The notes under the pieces are model-generated. The model made no database searches, was not told the origin of the DNA, and worked only from the letters and a program-made list of their open reading frames with translations. Shown here one piece after another: positions 48,825 to 59,230 of a stretch of DNA of 64,000 nucleotides; within the stretch, counting starts at the first letter, position 1; every line of letters starts with the position of its first letter. The position numbers were made by a program, and so were the translations under genes. The DNA comes from Trema orientale (taxonomy: Eukaryota > Streptophyta > Magnoliopsida > Rosales > Cannabaceae). The stretch is taken from NCBI GenBank assembly GCA_002914845.1, contig JXTC01000387.1, forward strand, positions 62,001 through 126,000. Direction: 5' to 3'.

Positions 48825-49235
48825 TGATAAGCCCACAATACATTTCACCTATACCAAGCGTAAGAAGCAGGGATATCCAAGCGCATAAAGGGAAAAACAA
48901 GCTATTGTATTTGGAAGGGGAGTATGGGCCTACGAGCGTTTCTTTAAGCGAGTAGCGTAGTATGGGTATGAGAGTTTGTTGCTGAGTTGTCATTCTGTTA
49001 AGTTCTGTTGAGTCGTTTCAGTGAGGTGGAGTCTGTTAGGCAGTAGGAGCGAGAATAAAGAGGGGTGTTGAGGAAGGAAAAGGGGAGAATTTTGCCTAGA
49101 GATTTCTAGTGAGGAGAGGGCCAGGACTCTCGAACTGACCTGGTGTTGTATTTCCGTATTTCGATTGGGTATTATCAATGAAACAGAGCGTTCTCTTTAT
49201 CATTTGCTTAGTAGTTTTTCTGTGAGATCATATCA
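48825..49235 (+). repeat. 3' LTR of chromovirus, 411 bp
   Basis: Same sequence as 43849-44254 with about nine substitutions and two short indels (after GGGCC and in the GGAGGGG run). TAATA follows. Confidence 0.95.
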
Positions 49236-49240
49236 TAATA

Positions 49241-51125
49241 TTCGTAGAGGACCAAATGTTGTGAATTGTTAGAGATCAAAAATCAAAGATGCCAAGCTTA
49301 ATATTTGACTTTGTGAATAATAAGAATTTTAGAGTGCTTTATCAAACACACTCAGATTTCCCACTTGTTAATATATATATATATATTAACTCTTGAAGAC
49401 AAGCAATACTTGTCAAGCTATCCTATTGTATCTCCCTATCTTACTCATTGCTGGCTTTACTTTTATCCATGGCTATTCAAGGTTCTGATGCAATTTTGGT
49501 CTTTTGTATTCCTATGATTCTCTTTCACGTAAATTTCTAAATTTTGCTAATTTAGTTTGGGATTTTGTGTTATTATTTTCTGTTCTATGAATGGGTTTTG
49601 CCAAAATTGATGAATTGAACATAAACTTTGTGTATTTAAAGGAAGAGATTTAATCTTTATTTTTTCTAGTGAAACAACGGCCAAACTAATCTCTTTTTGT
49701 TATTTCCGTTAAGCCTAACTAAAGAAGGACTTTGTTTTGCTCTAGATATTTGGTGAAAATTTGATCTTTTTCTAAGAATTTATCTAGTTTAATGTGTTTT
49801 GTTGAGCAGGGGGTCATGGATGAGAGAATGATTTGCTTAATGATATCACTAATAGGTATGATCTTAAGAATAATATCCTTGCTCTAGTCTACGCTTATTG
49901 ATATCACTAATAGCAAATGTTCTGCTTGTTTTGGGCCTGTTGCTTAGTGAAATTTAAATTTTGAGAGCTGTCATTTACCATATTCTCTTTATCTTGTTAG
50001 TCTTGTACCTGCTTAATGAAATTTGGATTTTGAGAGCTGTCATATTCTCATCTCAATAAGGATGGCTGTTTTGGCTTTGTTATTTGAATAAGTGCTCTTT
50101 TGTTGATTTGCTCAACAATGTCGTTTTGGATAATGGAAATTGTCCCTGTTTTACCTTGTTGGTGGCTGTTCTAGAAAGGGCAGATTATATTTGGGGAAAG
50201 CTATTTTGCGAAGAAAGGTTCATGAATTTGAAGTTTTAGCACATTAAAGGCTGGTCTTTTGTCTTAGGGATTCAATCTCTTGTGTTCAACGACTTCTACA
50301 TCATTTACATTCTTATCTGTCATTTAAGTTATTTTCTACAATTTATCTTGTCTTAATAGTTGAATGCAAATAATTGTTTTGGTCATTCATGTATTGCTTA
50401 TTAAGTTTTCTTTTTTCAGCTCGTGTATCTTACTTTGTTCTTTTTCTTTTTTTCTGGTTCAATTACAGCTTGAGTACTATGTGTTGTTGAATATTTTGCT
50501 AAGGAGTAAAGATACCTGGAGCACAATTTCAACTTAAATCTTGGAAAGCTATTTGAGGAACTTTTGATGGTTGTAATTTGGACTTTTGCGTTACTTTTTA
50601 TTGGAGATAATACTATGTAATACTTTAGAGAGCCTATGAACTTATATGTAACTCTTTATTAGAATATTGTTAACCTTATATTATGTTATATAAAGTTTCT
50701 TAAGTATTACCGAATTGCCTTATTTAAACAATTTTTTAAATACTACTAAAAAATTTGTTATATAATAGTACATATATCAAAAGCATTCGATGAATACTAT
50801 TAAAAATACAAAAATAATAGCGGACAAAAAAGCTATTAAAGTAATTCTATAATAGGCAAAGAAAATTATAAAAATGTTTTCATAGCATTCTATAAATGCT
50901 ATAAACGCCTTGTTACAGCATTCATATAATGCTATTATAGAGCTTCTGTAATACTTAAAAAAGGTTATGAAAGGGCTTTTAATAACATATCGAATAGTAT
51001 TCAAAAAACGTTATAAAAAGGGAAGACTTTTAATAGTTGAGGCTGTCCAATCGTGCGCCTAAATGCTATGAAAACTTTTTCATAGTATTTTTCGCCAGCT
51101 ATGAAACCTAATTTTTCTTGTAGTG
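49241..51125 (+). mobile_element. Right portion of a CACTA-type element
   Basis: It ends TTCTTGTAGTG at 51125 followed by AGT, the same terminus and target site as the 279-bp element at 39486. The last 450 bp carry dense subterminal words (CATAGCATTC, ATTCTATAATAG, AAAGCTATTAAAG). 49241-50640 looks like introns and a 3' UTR of a gene, but I could not read a transposase. The chromovirus insertion separates it from 41049-43843. Confidence 0.55.
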
Positions 51126-51636
51126 AGTTTATATATGGGATTATATTCTTTATTTTATTATATTTAAATTAAATTATTTGTATTTTGCATATTGAAGATG
51201 GAATATTTTACTATACGATAGAATGTAGTGTTGTCTATTTCAATGTTATTAATGAAGTCTCCAATTATCAAAGTGAGTCTTCGAATAAAAACACTAGTAT
51301 GTTATAAGAAAGTTATAACAACATCGAAAATGACTGAGTGAATTAGAATTTGAGGTTAAGTATGATAACTCAATATTCTAATTTTACTAATCTAGTACTA
51401 TTGTAGAAAACCTTAATCCTAGTGACTAACGAACTTACTTTCATGTGTTTTGTCCTTTTGAATTACTAAAGGACTAGTTTTGATTTAGGGGTTGAACTCC
51501 GGTACCTTGGAAAATAAGGTATATGAAATGTGTAGAACGTTCTTCATGATAGACACCTTGCATATAATGTCACTTTGAGTTTTTTTTAAGAACTTGTATA
51601 ATATAAAACGTGGCCCCAGTATTCACTATATGAATT
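50901..51636 (+). repeat. 0.7-kb direct repeat, copy 2
   Basis: Partner of 39540-40246; it includes the CACTA right end and 510 bp of family-A LTR, with a 28-bp extra segment at about 51310. Confidence 0.85.
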
Positions 51637-52558
51637 TGACTGTGTTGGTATAAGCAGATACAAAGACTATAGTCAATTATTATCCACTAGATGAAAAATA
51701 GAAACTCAAAAGCAAATATGTACCAAAAGGGTAATATGATAATTTCACCCTACTGGTATGACATTGCATCGAGGGTACGTTTATAGGCGTAGTATATGCT
51801 AACTAGATCAAGCTAATTAATTATTAATAAGTTTCACAGAAAATAAATGATATTTATTTAAGAGTTCAATATTGGGCCTATAGTGGCACCCCAATATTAA
51901 TGTACAAGGCCCAATCTTAATTATGAGTTAATTAAGATTATGGGTATCTAGTCCATTAGAGCTTGGGCTTTATGGATCTATCTGGTCCCCTGTCTAGCTC
52001 AAAATAAAGCCCATTGATTATTTGATAATCAGTTGAGCCCAATAAGCCTAATAAGTCCTATAGGGTTGACTAATCTCTATATAGTTAAGAGAAAAGTTCT
52101 CTAACAAAAAAAAATAGTCAGACAACAAGTGAGACACCCCTTACAAAGAGAGTGCCACGTGAAATTTACAGAGAGAGAGGACGAGAAAAATCACCCAACA
52201 CTAGTGTTTAACTGACCGTGGTGTTTCGGCGATCCTAGAGCAATTGATTCGAGTAGATCGTCTTCTTGTTCGTCTTGTGGATCTCTCAGTTGGGAATCAA
52301 GGAGGTGACCACACACCAGATCAATCAAAGAAGCTTTTGAGAATAGACGAGAAGACGAAAAGGTTATGGAGCGAATCCGGGTATTGTTCTTGTCTAGATC
52401 TAAAGTTAATCTATATTAGATCATGTTCTGAAATGTTTTGTGAAAGAAAAATTTTTAACGACCAATTCTGCTGCGTTTCTAGATTTTCAAAGCCATGGTG
52501 TTTTTGAAAATAATTTTATAAAAATATTTTCCAAAAATTTATTACTGAAAAACTATTA
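51126..52558 (+). mobile_element. Family-A LTR, right part
   Basis: It begins right after the CACTA end and runs to AACTATTA, followed by GCGTC, the mutated duplication of GCTTC at 39259. It contains the family words GGTAATATGATAATTTCACC, TTGGGCTTTATGGATC, CCCTGTCTAGCTC and the AGCAAGAAG-type leader. The reverse complement of 63334-64000 matches its second half closely. Confidence 0.8.
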
Positions 52559-52563
52559 GCGTC

Positions 52564-53450
52564 CTATTCTTTGATGCACCGCGAGGAGCCAAGAGGTTTT
52601 AGTGGACAGAGAAATGTGACTTCCATCAGTTGAAGTTGCACTATGGTAAACCTGCTTTATTATCCAAACCCCTAGATAATGAGGTTCTCTATCTATACTT
52701 GGCCATATCAGAATATGCGGTCAGCTCGATAATGATATGAGAAGAAAATAGGATCTAATATCCTGTTTACTACATGAGCAAACGATTGCTCGATACCGAG
52801 TTACATTATACAGAGATGGAGAAATTGGCATATGCTTTGGTCATCAGCTCGAAGAAGCTGAGACCATACTTCCACGCTCATTCTATATATGTCCTAACTA
52901 AATTCCTCCTAAGGCAAGTCCTTTAAAGGCCTGAAACATCAGGACGACTCTTCAAATGGGCAATGGAACTCAGCCTGTTTGACGTCTCCTTTGTCCCAAG
53001 GAATGTTATTAAAGGACAAGCCATAACTGACTTCGTCGTAGAATTCACATATCAACCAGAAGAGGTCGAACATGAAGAGGAAGAAGACTTGCCTGAATGA
53101 AAGTTGTTTGTGGATAGAGCATCGAATGAGCAAGGATCGGGGGCAAGATTGATGTAATCAATCTTGAAGAACACAATATTCACTGCGCTATTTGCTTCAG
53201 ATTCCAAGCTTCAAACAACGAAGCAGAATATGAAGCACTACTTACTGGCCTTCGTTTAGTAAAAGAGATGAGGGCCAAAGCCATCTCAATCTACAATGAC
53301 ACACAGTTGGTCATTAGTCAGATCAATCGTGAATATCAAGCTCGAGGAGTAAAGATGGTGTCCAATTTTGCTAAAGCTCGAGAACTCCTCACAACATTTA
53401 GAAAGGCCAAAATTCATTAGATATTTCGAGCACAAAATTCTAATGCAGAT
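52564..53450 (+). pseudogene. RT end, RNase H and second RNase H-like domain, outer Ty3/gypsy
   Basis: It resumes the element broken at 39263: PILFDAPRGAKRF, then KLHYGKPALLSKPL, YYMSKRLLDTELHYTEMEKLA and SSKKLRPYF (RNase H), then ELSLFDVSFVPRN. A second RNase H-like domain follows (KLFVDRASNEQGSG, NNEAEYEALLTGLRL, DTQLVISQINREYQARG). This duplicated RNase H is characteristic of the Tat lineage. Several stops and at least two frame changes make it non-functional. A further insertion breaks it at about 53450. Confidence 0.85.
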
Positions 53451-53451
53451 G

Positions 53452-55061
53452 TGTGTTGGTTAGAATGTACAATTATAAATTATACTTACACACTCCTGTG
53501 CAAGTGCAAACGGTCACAAGTAATATAGATTTAGGAGTTAAGAATGTCGAACCCACATGGATTGATTTCTAATTCAATGACAAGTATTAAAATTATCTCA
53601 ATTCTAACTTTATCCAAACAACCGAAATATAGATTTTGATGAAGTAAAACCAAGCAACTAAACTAGCATGCAAAATGAATAAAAGATAAATCAATAAGAA
53701 AAATGTCTAGGTTTATTAGTTCTCTAACCATTCTTTTGTCATGCTATTTCATAATTTCTCTCTTAAATTAAGTAATCCACTAGAGTTGTTAACCGAGAAT
53801 TCAAATGTATTCACAAACTCATTTCCAAGATATAAGTGAAAATACCTAGACAAGCTAATATGTTACTCTTAACATAAATTGACTAGATTCATTAAGTTTA
53901 GTAATTCTCAAAGAGGTTGTACAAGTCACATATGTATATTCCTATCCTATGCAAACTTATCCCAAACAAGGTAATCTTATATTGTTTTACCTAAGTCCAA
54001 ATTTCTAATCTTTTTTCCAAGCTCATAGAAATTTCACTCAACAATCTGTTTAGTGATCATGAATTGAATAGAAGCAATATGTATAAGGTAAAATATATAA
54101 CTCAACAATGGATTTGATTAATAAAAGAGGAGAGAAATAAACAAACAAAAGATACTAGGTTAGTTCACATAGTAAAACTAGATAAAAAAGGATTTAGTTC
54201 ATGGTATAAATTGAGAACAATAAAATTTTAATACAGTGAATCCAAGAAACACAAAATATCAAAGAGAAAAGAGTTATAGAATTCTCCCTTTTTGAAGAGC
54301 TTGAAGGTGTTCATGGAGGTTGTCAATCTCCTCCTCCAAACTTCATTTTTTCTCTCTTGAATCCTCCCTCAAAGATTTGCTCTCAACAATATCACTATCT
54401 AAATATAAAAAATATAATGAAAAACTTACAAGAAAATGAAGGGAAAAAGCTAAGAACAAACTATGATGTTGATGTTGATGAAGAAATCAAGAAATGGGGT
54501 AGGTTGGAGCATATCTTCATCTTCTTCTTTCTCTCCTTCCATGGCTACTACTCTCTCTTTCTCTCTATCTCAACATACCTCTTTCAACCCCAAAGATAGG
54601 GTTTTAAAGAGGTGACTCGTGCAAACTTAAGGTAAGCCGAATCTAGACCTTTGGATCGTCAAAAAGTTGATCTCAGCCGTCAATTATTGACTCAGGACAC
54701 AGGGGGTGGCACTGAAGCACTATTTTTGGTACTGCGGTGCCAAAACTACCCGAGAGTTCTTGCTGTGGTGCCACTTTTTGGCACTGCAGCACCACTTTTC
54801 TACTAATTTGGTGCCTCAGCTTCCTCAGTGCGCCATCTCTTCGTTTGAGCTTCGATTTACCTAATTTTCATTGCGTGACGACCGTATCAGATTCAACTCT
54901 AATGGTTTAATAGACCCATTTTTGAGGCACAAATTCGTCTTATTTTGAATCAAATACCTTTATTTTATTCTCCTATAAACATAAATACACAAAATAATAA
55001 GAAAAATATTTGAAATAACTTAATATAAACAAGAACAGAGCAATACTTAAGACAAATTAGT
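53452..55061. mobile_element. Unclassified 1.6-kb insertion in the outer element
   Basis: It separates the second RNase H-like domain from the integrase. It starts near TGTGTTGGTTAG, contains GTCGAACCCACATGGATTG, a CT-rich stretch (54270-54590) and a GGTGCC/GGCAC repeat patch (54705-54830). No coding domain, LTR pair or TIR is clear. It resembles the non-coding parts of retrotransposons. Confidence 0.5.
54705..54830. repeat. GGCACTG/GGTGCC inverted and direct repeat patch
   Basis: TGGCACTG-AGCAC, TTTTTGGTACTGCGGTGCC, TGGTGCCACTTTTTGGCACTG and CAGCACCAC follow each other with partial dyad symmetry. GC-rich in AT-rich surroundings. Confidence 0.6.
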
Positions 55062-56130
55062 ACCAGATAACTCCAATATTATGGAGTTAACAATGCGTTA
55101 TCCAATCTCACATCAACTAAAGATGCCAACTTACTCGATATCATACCTGTAGAATTCCTGAAAAGACTGAGTATCAATGAGGCAAAGTCAGTCTTGTCCC
55201 TCGACAAAAGAAAGCCGTCTTGGATGGATCCGATCCATTCCCACCTAAAAGATGGCAAGCTTCCCATCGAAAAAAAGAAAGCTAGGAAAATGTGATATCG
55301 AGCTGCTTGACATGTACTGCTAGATGACAAGCTCTACCGACGAGGCTTCTCAGTACCCCTTCTTCGTTATGTAAATGATGAAGAAGCACTCCGAATTCTA
55401 AGAGAGATATATAAAGGAGTGTCTGGCAACCATTCTGGGGGGCAGTCTTTGGTAAGAAAAGCCGTATTTCAAAGGTATTATTGGCCAACAATAAGGAAAG
55501 ATACGATGGAATACTCCAAGAGTGCGATAAGTGTTAGTGATTCTCCCACTATCAAAGGGCACCATCGGTCGAGCTCACTACAACGACCTCCCCTTGGCCA
55601 TTTGCTGTTTGGGGAATCAACTTGATCGGGTCGCTCCCAACAGGCCGAGGAGGATAAAAATATGCTGTGGTCTAGTTGATTACTTCATCAAATGGGTAGA
55701 AGTTGAGGCATTGAGATCCATCATATTGAGTAAAATCATTGGGTTTCTCACAAAGTCTAATGTATAGATTTGGAGTCCCGAAGAAGATAGTGTCCGACAG
55801 TGGCACACAGTTTTGAAGTGATGAAATGAAGAAATTCTGTGAGCAGTACGTGATAACTAAAAGTTTCACTGCTGTTGTTCATCCTCAAAGCAACGATTAA
55901 GTAGAAGTGATCAACAAAATCCTGAAGTAGAATCTCAAAACTAAGCTCGAAAAATTCAAAAGAGCTTAGGTTGACAAGCTACCAAAAGTACTATGGGTGT
56001 ACAAAATGACCACTTGAACTGCGACGAATGAGACTCCATTCTTTCTGACGTATGGAACAGAAGCGATGATACCAATGAAACTTGAAGTAAAAGTAAAAAG
56101 AGCAGAAACATACGACTAAGAGACTAATCA
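55062..56130 (+). pseudogene. Integrase remnant, outer Ty3/gypsy
   Basis: Scattered frames read SINEAKSVLS, WMDPIHSHLKDGKLP, LYRRGFSVPLLRYV, GNHSGGQSLVRKAVFQRYYWPTI (zinc-site region), VDYFIKWVEVEALRS, VPKKIVSDSGTQF, FTAVVHPQSND and FFLTYGTEAMIPM. These are the integrase core blocks of the Tat/Athila-type gypsy group in the right order. Many stops and frame changes. The 3' LTR expected after it is not found before the copia fragment. Confidence 0.85.
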
Positions 56131-56849
56131 TGTGCTCTTCCAAGGGGAATGTATTTTTTATACCTATTGTTAAAGTTCAAGGTTTTAAATTGCATGAGTA
56201 CCCTTTGTCTACTAACTAAGCTCAACTCTTGGTATATGTACTTGCTTTTTTCTTGAAAACTCATTTATAACCTGTCTCTTTGACCGTAAGGACTATCAAC
56301 TAGAGTGAAGGGTCTAATTTTTGTCAAGAGAACTTATCTCTTCTTCCATTGCTTTTCAGTTATGGAAGTTGGCTCATTTTGCTTTGATGCCCTAGCAACT
56401 TTTAGAGCAAAAGCTATTAGGTTAGCTTAAGCAAATCTTGTTGGTGGTTGGACTTGTCTCCTGATTGTGTCTCTTGATGGAACATAGTTTCTTAGTTGTT
56501 CTCTTAGTGTTTCATTATAGTCACTAAGTCTAGATCAGCTCCATGTCGTACAGGATCTTGCTGCAAATCAGGGGCTTCTGTTTATTCTTAAGTATCTCTA
56601 CCTTGATCTATTTGAAAAAATATACACAGACCAAGGTGAAGGTATTGAAGGACAATATTTTGTTCAATAATAACAAGGCTTAATTATACGTGAACTCAAT
56701 TCGAAGGTTCAAGGCACCTGTATCATTTGTTTACTAGGCTATATCCAATGAAGATGCAAGGACAGGTCTAGTTTGAAAACTTTCTTCTTCCATATTCTCT
56801 CAAGTATGGAGAACACCTACATCCAAAAATTCACAAACCACTATAATCA
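56131..56849. other. Junction DNA, no clear feature
   Basis: This lies between the end of the outer gypsy integrase and the copia integrase on the other strand. It may contain decayed copia RT (minus strand) but no motif is readable. Confidence 0.4.
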
Positions 56850-57385
56850 AGATTATGATTAAATAGTTTAAAAGATGGTGACTCCTTCTTTGATGTAAAA
56901 GAAGAGGCATGTAGCTCATCAAATAAAATGTTGTTAAGAGGTATCTACCCAAATATTTAAGGGGTTGATTGACTTGAAAAATTAAAGTCAAAGCTGTGTC
57001 TTCACAATATGTTGGTGTTTCCTTTCGGCAATACTATTTTACTTGAGAGTGTTCGAGCATGAGAATTTGTGATATATACCACACCAACTCAGATGTATTT
57101 CAAATTCTAAATAAATATAGTTTGCCACCTCTATCACTTTGAATAATCTCAATTTTTCGATCAAAACAGTTTTCAACTTGTATTTGTAATTAGAGGGAAT
57201 TTCATGAAAATCTCACTTCTTCTTTGAAGGAAAAATCTAAGAATATGGAGTGAAATCATAGGTGATAACAACGTAATATTCCATTTCAAAAAAGAAAAAA
57301 AAAAGAAAACAACCACGTAATATTCAAAACCTTTGCAAGATAAAATGGGGCAGGTCCCAACAAATTTTAATGCAATTTTAATCAC
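56850..57385 (-). pseudogene. Ty1/copia integrase fragment
   Basis: Minus-strand readings in changing frames: CKGFEYYVVV (expected core start GxxYxxVxxDD), a repeat of the YYVV region after an A/T-rich insertion, FPSKKK, then VENCFDRKIEIIQSDRGGKL (second catalytic Asp in SDRGG), ALTLIFQVNQPLKYLGRYLLTTFYLMSYMP (the C-terminal core helix of copia integrases). Stops and frame changes throughout. Confidence 0.8.
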
Positions 57386-57602
57386 CTTTTCTAGTTTAGA
57401 TGTTAATTAACTTCATTGGGTGATGTTTAAAATTTATCCACTCCCAACATACAAGGATGCATTTCCCTTATAGGGAGTGACTTTATGATCTTACCAGGAT
57501 TGTTTAGAATGTGCGTTATGGGTCCTGAGTCTGCATATGTATGATGTTGGGTCAAATCTATCAAGTCCAGTGTTCATTGCTACGAGGCTTTTTGCCGGAT
57601 TT

Positions 57603-57680
57603 ACAGTGGCACCTCGTGCTTATAGTGATACCTCGTGGTTTGATTTGACACTTCGTGCTTACAGTGGCACCTCGTGCTTA
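57603..57680 (+). repeat. Four 18-21-bp repeats of GTGGCACCTCGTGCTTA
   Basis: ACAGTGGCACCTCGTGCTTAT is followed by AGTGATACCTCGTGGTTTG, ATTTGACACTTCGTGCTT and again ACAGTGGCACCTCGTGCTTA. The ACACCTCGTGC word recurs at 59254, so both places may belong to the same retrotransposon family. Confidence 0.75.
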
Positions 57681-58115
57681 TGGACACATTATCATCTAAA
57701 TATCACGATTTATATAACTGTCTTGCACGAAAATCAAGAAATATTAACTTCTCCCTAGAAACTAATCACAACATCAGAAATAATCTTGTCTCTTCCGTCA
57801 GCAGCTTATCTATTCTAGATTGTTGAAAACTTAACTGTCAGTTTTTGTCAAAAATATTTTCTTTCATCATAATGTCTATCATCAAAAGTTTACACTGCTA
57901 AGTACCTCAATCAGTAGCTCAACTCATCTCTATTGTATAAAACTTAACAGCAAAAGACTGTCTCGTGAAACGTGAAATTCTTTTATTAGGATCTTTATGA
58001 ACTTATAAAATCATTAAGCTCCTTATTGGCCAGCTTAACTCCTCTACTTAATTTAGAAATAGACAAAGCTCTATTACATATAATATATAAGCATGTACGT
58101 GAATCGGGGTGTGAC

Positions 58116-58405
58116 AGATGAAAAGTCCAAATGATCATGCAAGACCATTTTAAATATCTCTTCCTCACTATCTATGAGGAAAGAAAGAAAGATCGTATAT
58201 AACAGAAATAAATCACCTATAATAAACACAATAATGAGACTAGCAGGTCAAACAATCTTACCACCCTTAAATGGTAGGCTTCCAGATAACAGAAAGTAAA
58301 GAATCACTCCAGCATTGCGTACATATGCTTCTGGACCGTATCGCTTCTTGAAAACTTCTGATGCAACAAAATATGGGGTGCCAACCACATCACTAAATTT
58401 ATCTT
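58116..58405 (-). pseudogene. Protein-kinase gene fragment (CDPK-SnRK superfamily), two exons
   Basis: Minus-strand exon 58405-58262 has splice borders (CCCTACAG| and |GTAAGA) and reads [35 protein letters not shown] and [12 protein letters not shown]: kinase subdomains VIII-IX of CDPK or related PEP-carboxylase-kinase-like proteins. The next exon (58171-58116) continues in frame across the intron with DSEEEIFKMVLHDHLDFSS, then homology ends where WP and subdomains X-XI should follow. APE of subdomain VIII has become ASE, and the DxW of subdomain IX has become YxR, so the key Asp is lost. No exon for the ATP-binding or catalytic loop is found nearby. Because the intron is kept, it came from a DNA-level duplication, not from a reverse-transcribed copy. 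Confidence 0.8.
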
Positions 58406-58429
58406 CTGTAGGGAGAAGAAACATCAAAT

Positions 58430-59114
58430 CTTTATCAACTCCTCACGAGGTGCTTTAAAAGTGTTAATGATCATTGAATAAGACTAAAATGACAGATTTT
58501 TAAAATATGTTTCCTATTTTGTTAAATTGATTTTCCAAACAATCTTATTTGATTATCTTGAAAAATATTAAGTTTAGAAATCAATTTTATTCTGAAAAAT
58601 ATTCTTGAACTTTTTTAAATGTATATATATTTAATCCACGGCCACCGTCTGGCCAGCCCAGCTACCGGTGAAGTCCTCATGCGTCCTCAATGTTGAAAAA
58701 CAAAATATAGGGTAAGGACACAAAATTTTCACCAAAATTTTTCCCTTCTCTTTTTTTTTTTTCTTTTTGGTTTTTCTTCTTTTTTTTTTTCCTTTGAAAA
58801 GTTGGTATATCTAGTCAATGATTCTTCACCTGAAATATACACCAAAAATAACAAATTCGGATAAAACTTGCTTAAAGACGAGTAATTCTTAAGCTTTGAA
58901 GGATAGTAAAGTTAAGTGTAGAATCCACTTAACAACAATGCAAATGAATTTATATGTCTTAATGCATTTAATGTTTTGGATCAAACAAATATAGGAAGCA
59001 CTACAGATTTCAAGAAATTCCTCAAGCTAGCAGCTTACTCATTACCTAAAGCTTCCTCCTTCGTGACACCTAGCGCCACATGCACTGTCTACATCGAGCC
59101 ACTTAACTCCGCCT
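58430..59114. other. AT-rich DNA beside the kinase fragment
   Basis: I looked on the minus strand for upstream kinase exons (HRD, DFG) and saw none. Contains T-rich runs at 58750-58795. Confidence 0.5.
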
Positions 59115-59230
59115 AAATGTTGACACGTAGTTGCCACTAACCTCATTTGCATGCTCGACACCTAGCTTGTCCAAATGTTGACACCTAGTTGCCACTAACC
59201 TCATCTGCATACTTGACACCTAGCTTGTCC
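59115..59230 (+). repeat. 58-bp tandem repeat, two copies
   Basis: AAATGTTGACACxTAGTTGCC...GACACCTAGCTTGTCC occurs at 59115-59172 and 59173-59230 with about five differences. Part of the unit continues on the left (TGACACCTAGCGCCA at 59066). Confidence 0.85.

Larger units (their letters stand above)
43849..49235 (+). mobile_element. Near-complete Ty3/gypsy chromovirus, 5.4 kb
   Basis: Two LTRs, exact 5-bp TSD, a tRNA-Met primer site (44258-44269), one gag-pol reading region and a purine/G-rich tract before the 3' LTR. The domain order gag, protease, RT, RNase H, integrase, chromodomain defines a Ty3/gypsy chromovirus; the compact size and 0.4-kb LTRs suggest the Reina group (inference). LTR divergence of about 2% implies a fairly recent insertion. 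It is not autonomous: four in-frame stops and three frame changes interrupt the coding region. Confidence 0.95.

Noticed and set aside
46443-49000. Minus-strand open frames across the chromovirus
   Set aside because: Shadows of gag-pol on the opposite strand.
52244-52507. 87-residue open frame at the end of the family-A LTR
   Set aside because: It lies in the LTR leader, is not conserved in the other LTR copies and has no motif.
38655-56130. Endogenous pararetrovirus as source of the RT/RNase H fragments
   Set aside because: The order RT, RNase H, second RNase H-like domain and integrase with an LTR and a TGGCGC primer site fits Ty3/gypsy; no movement protein or coat region is seen.
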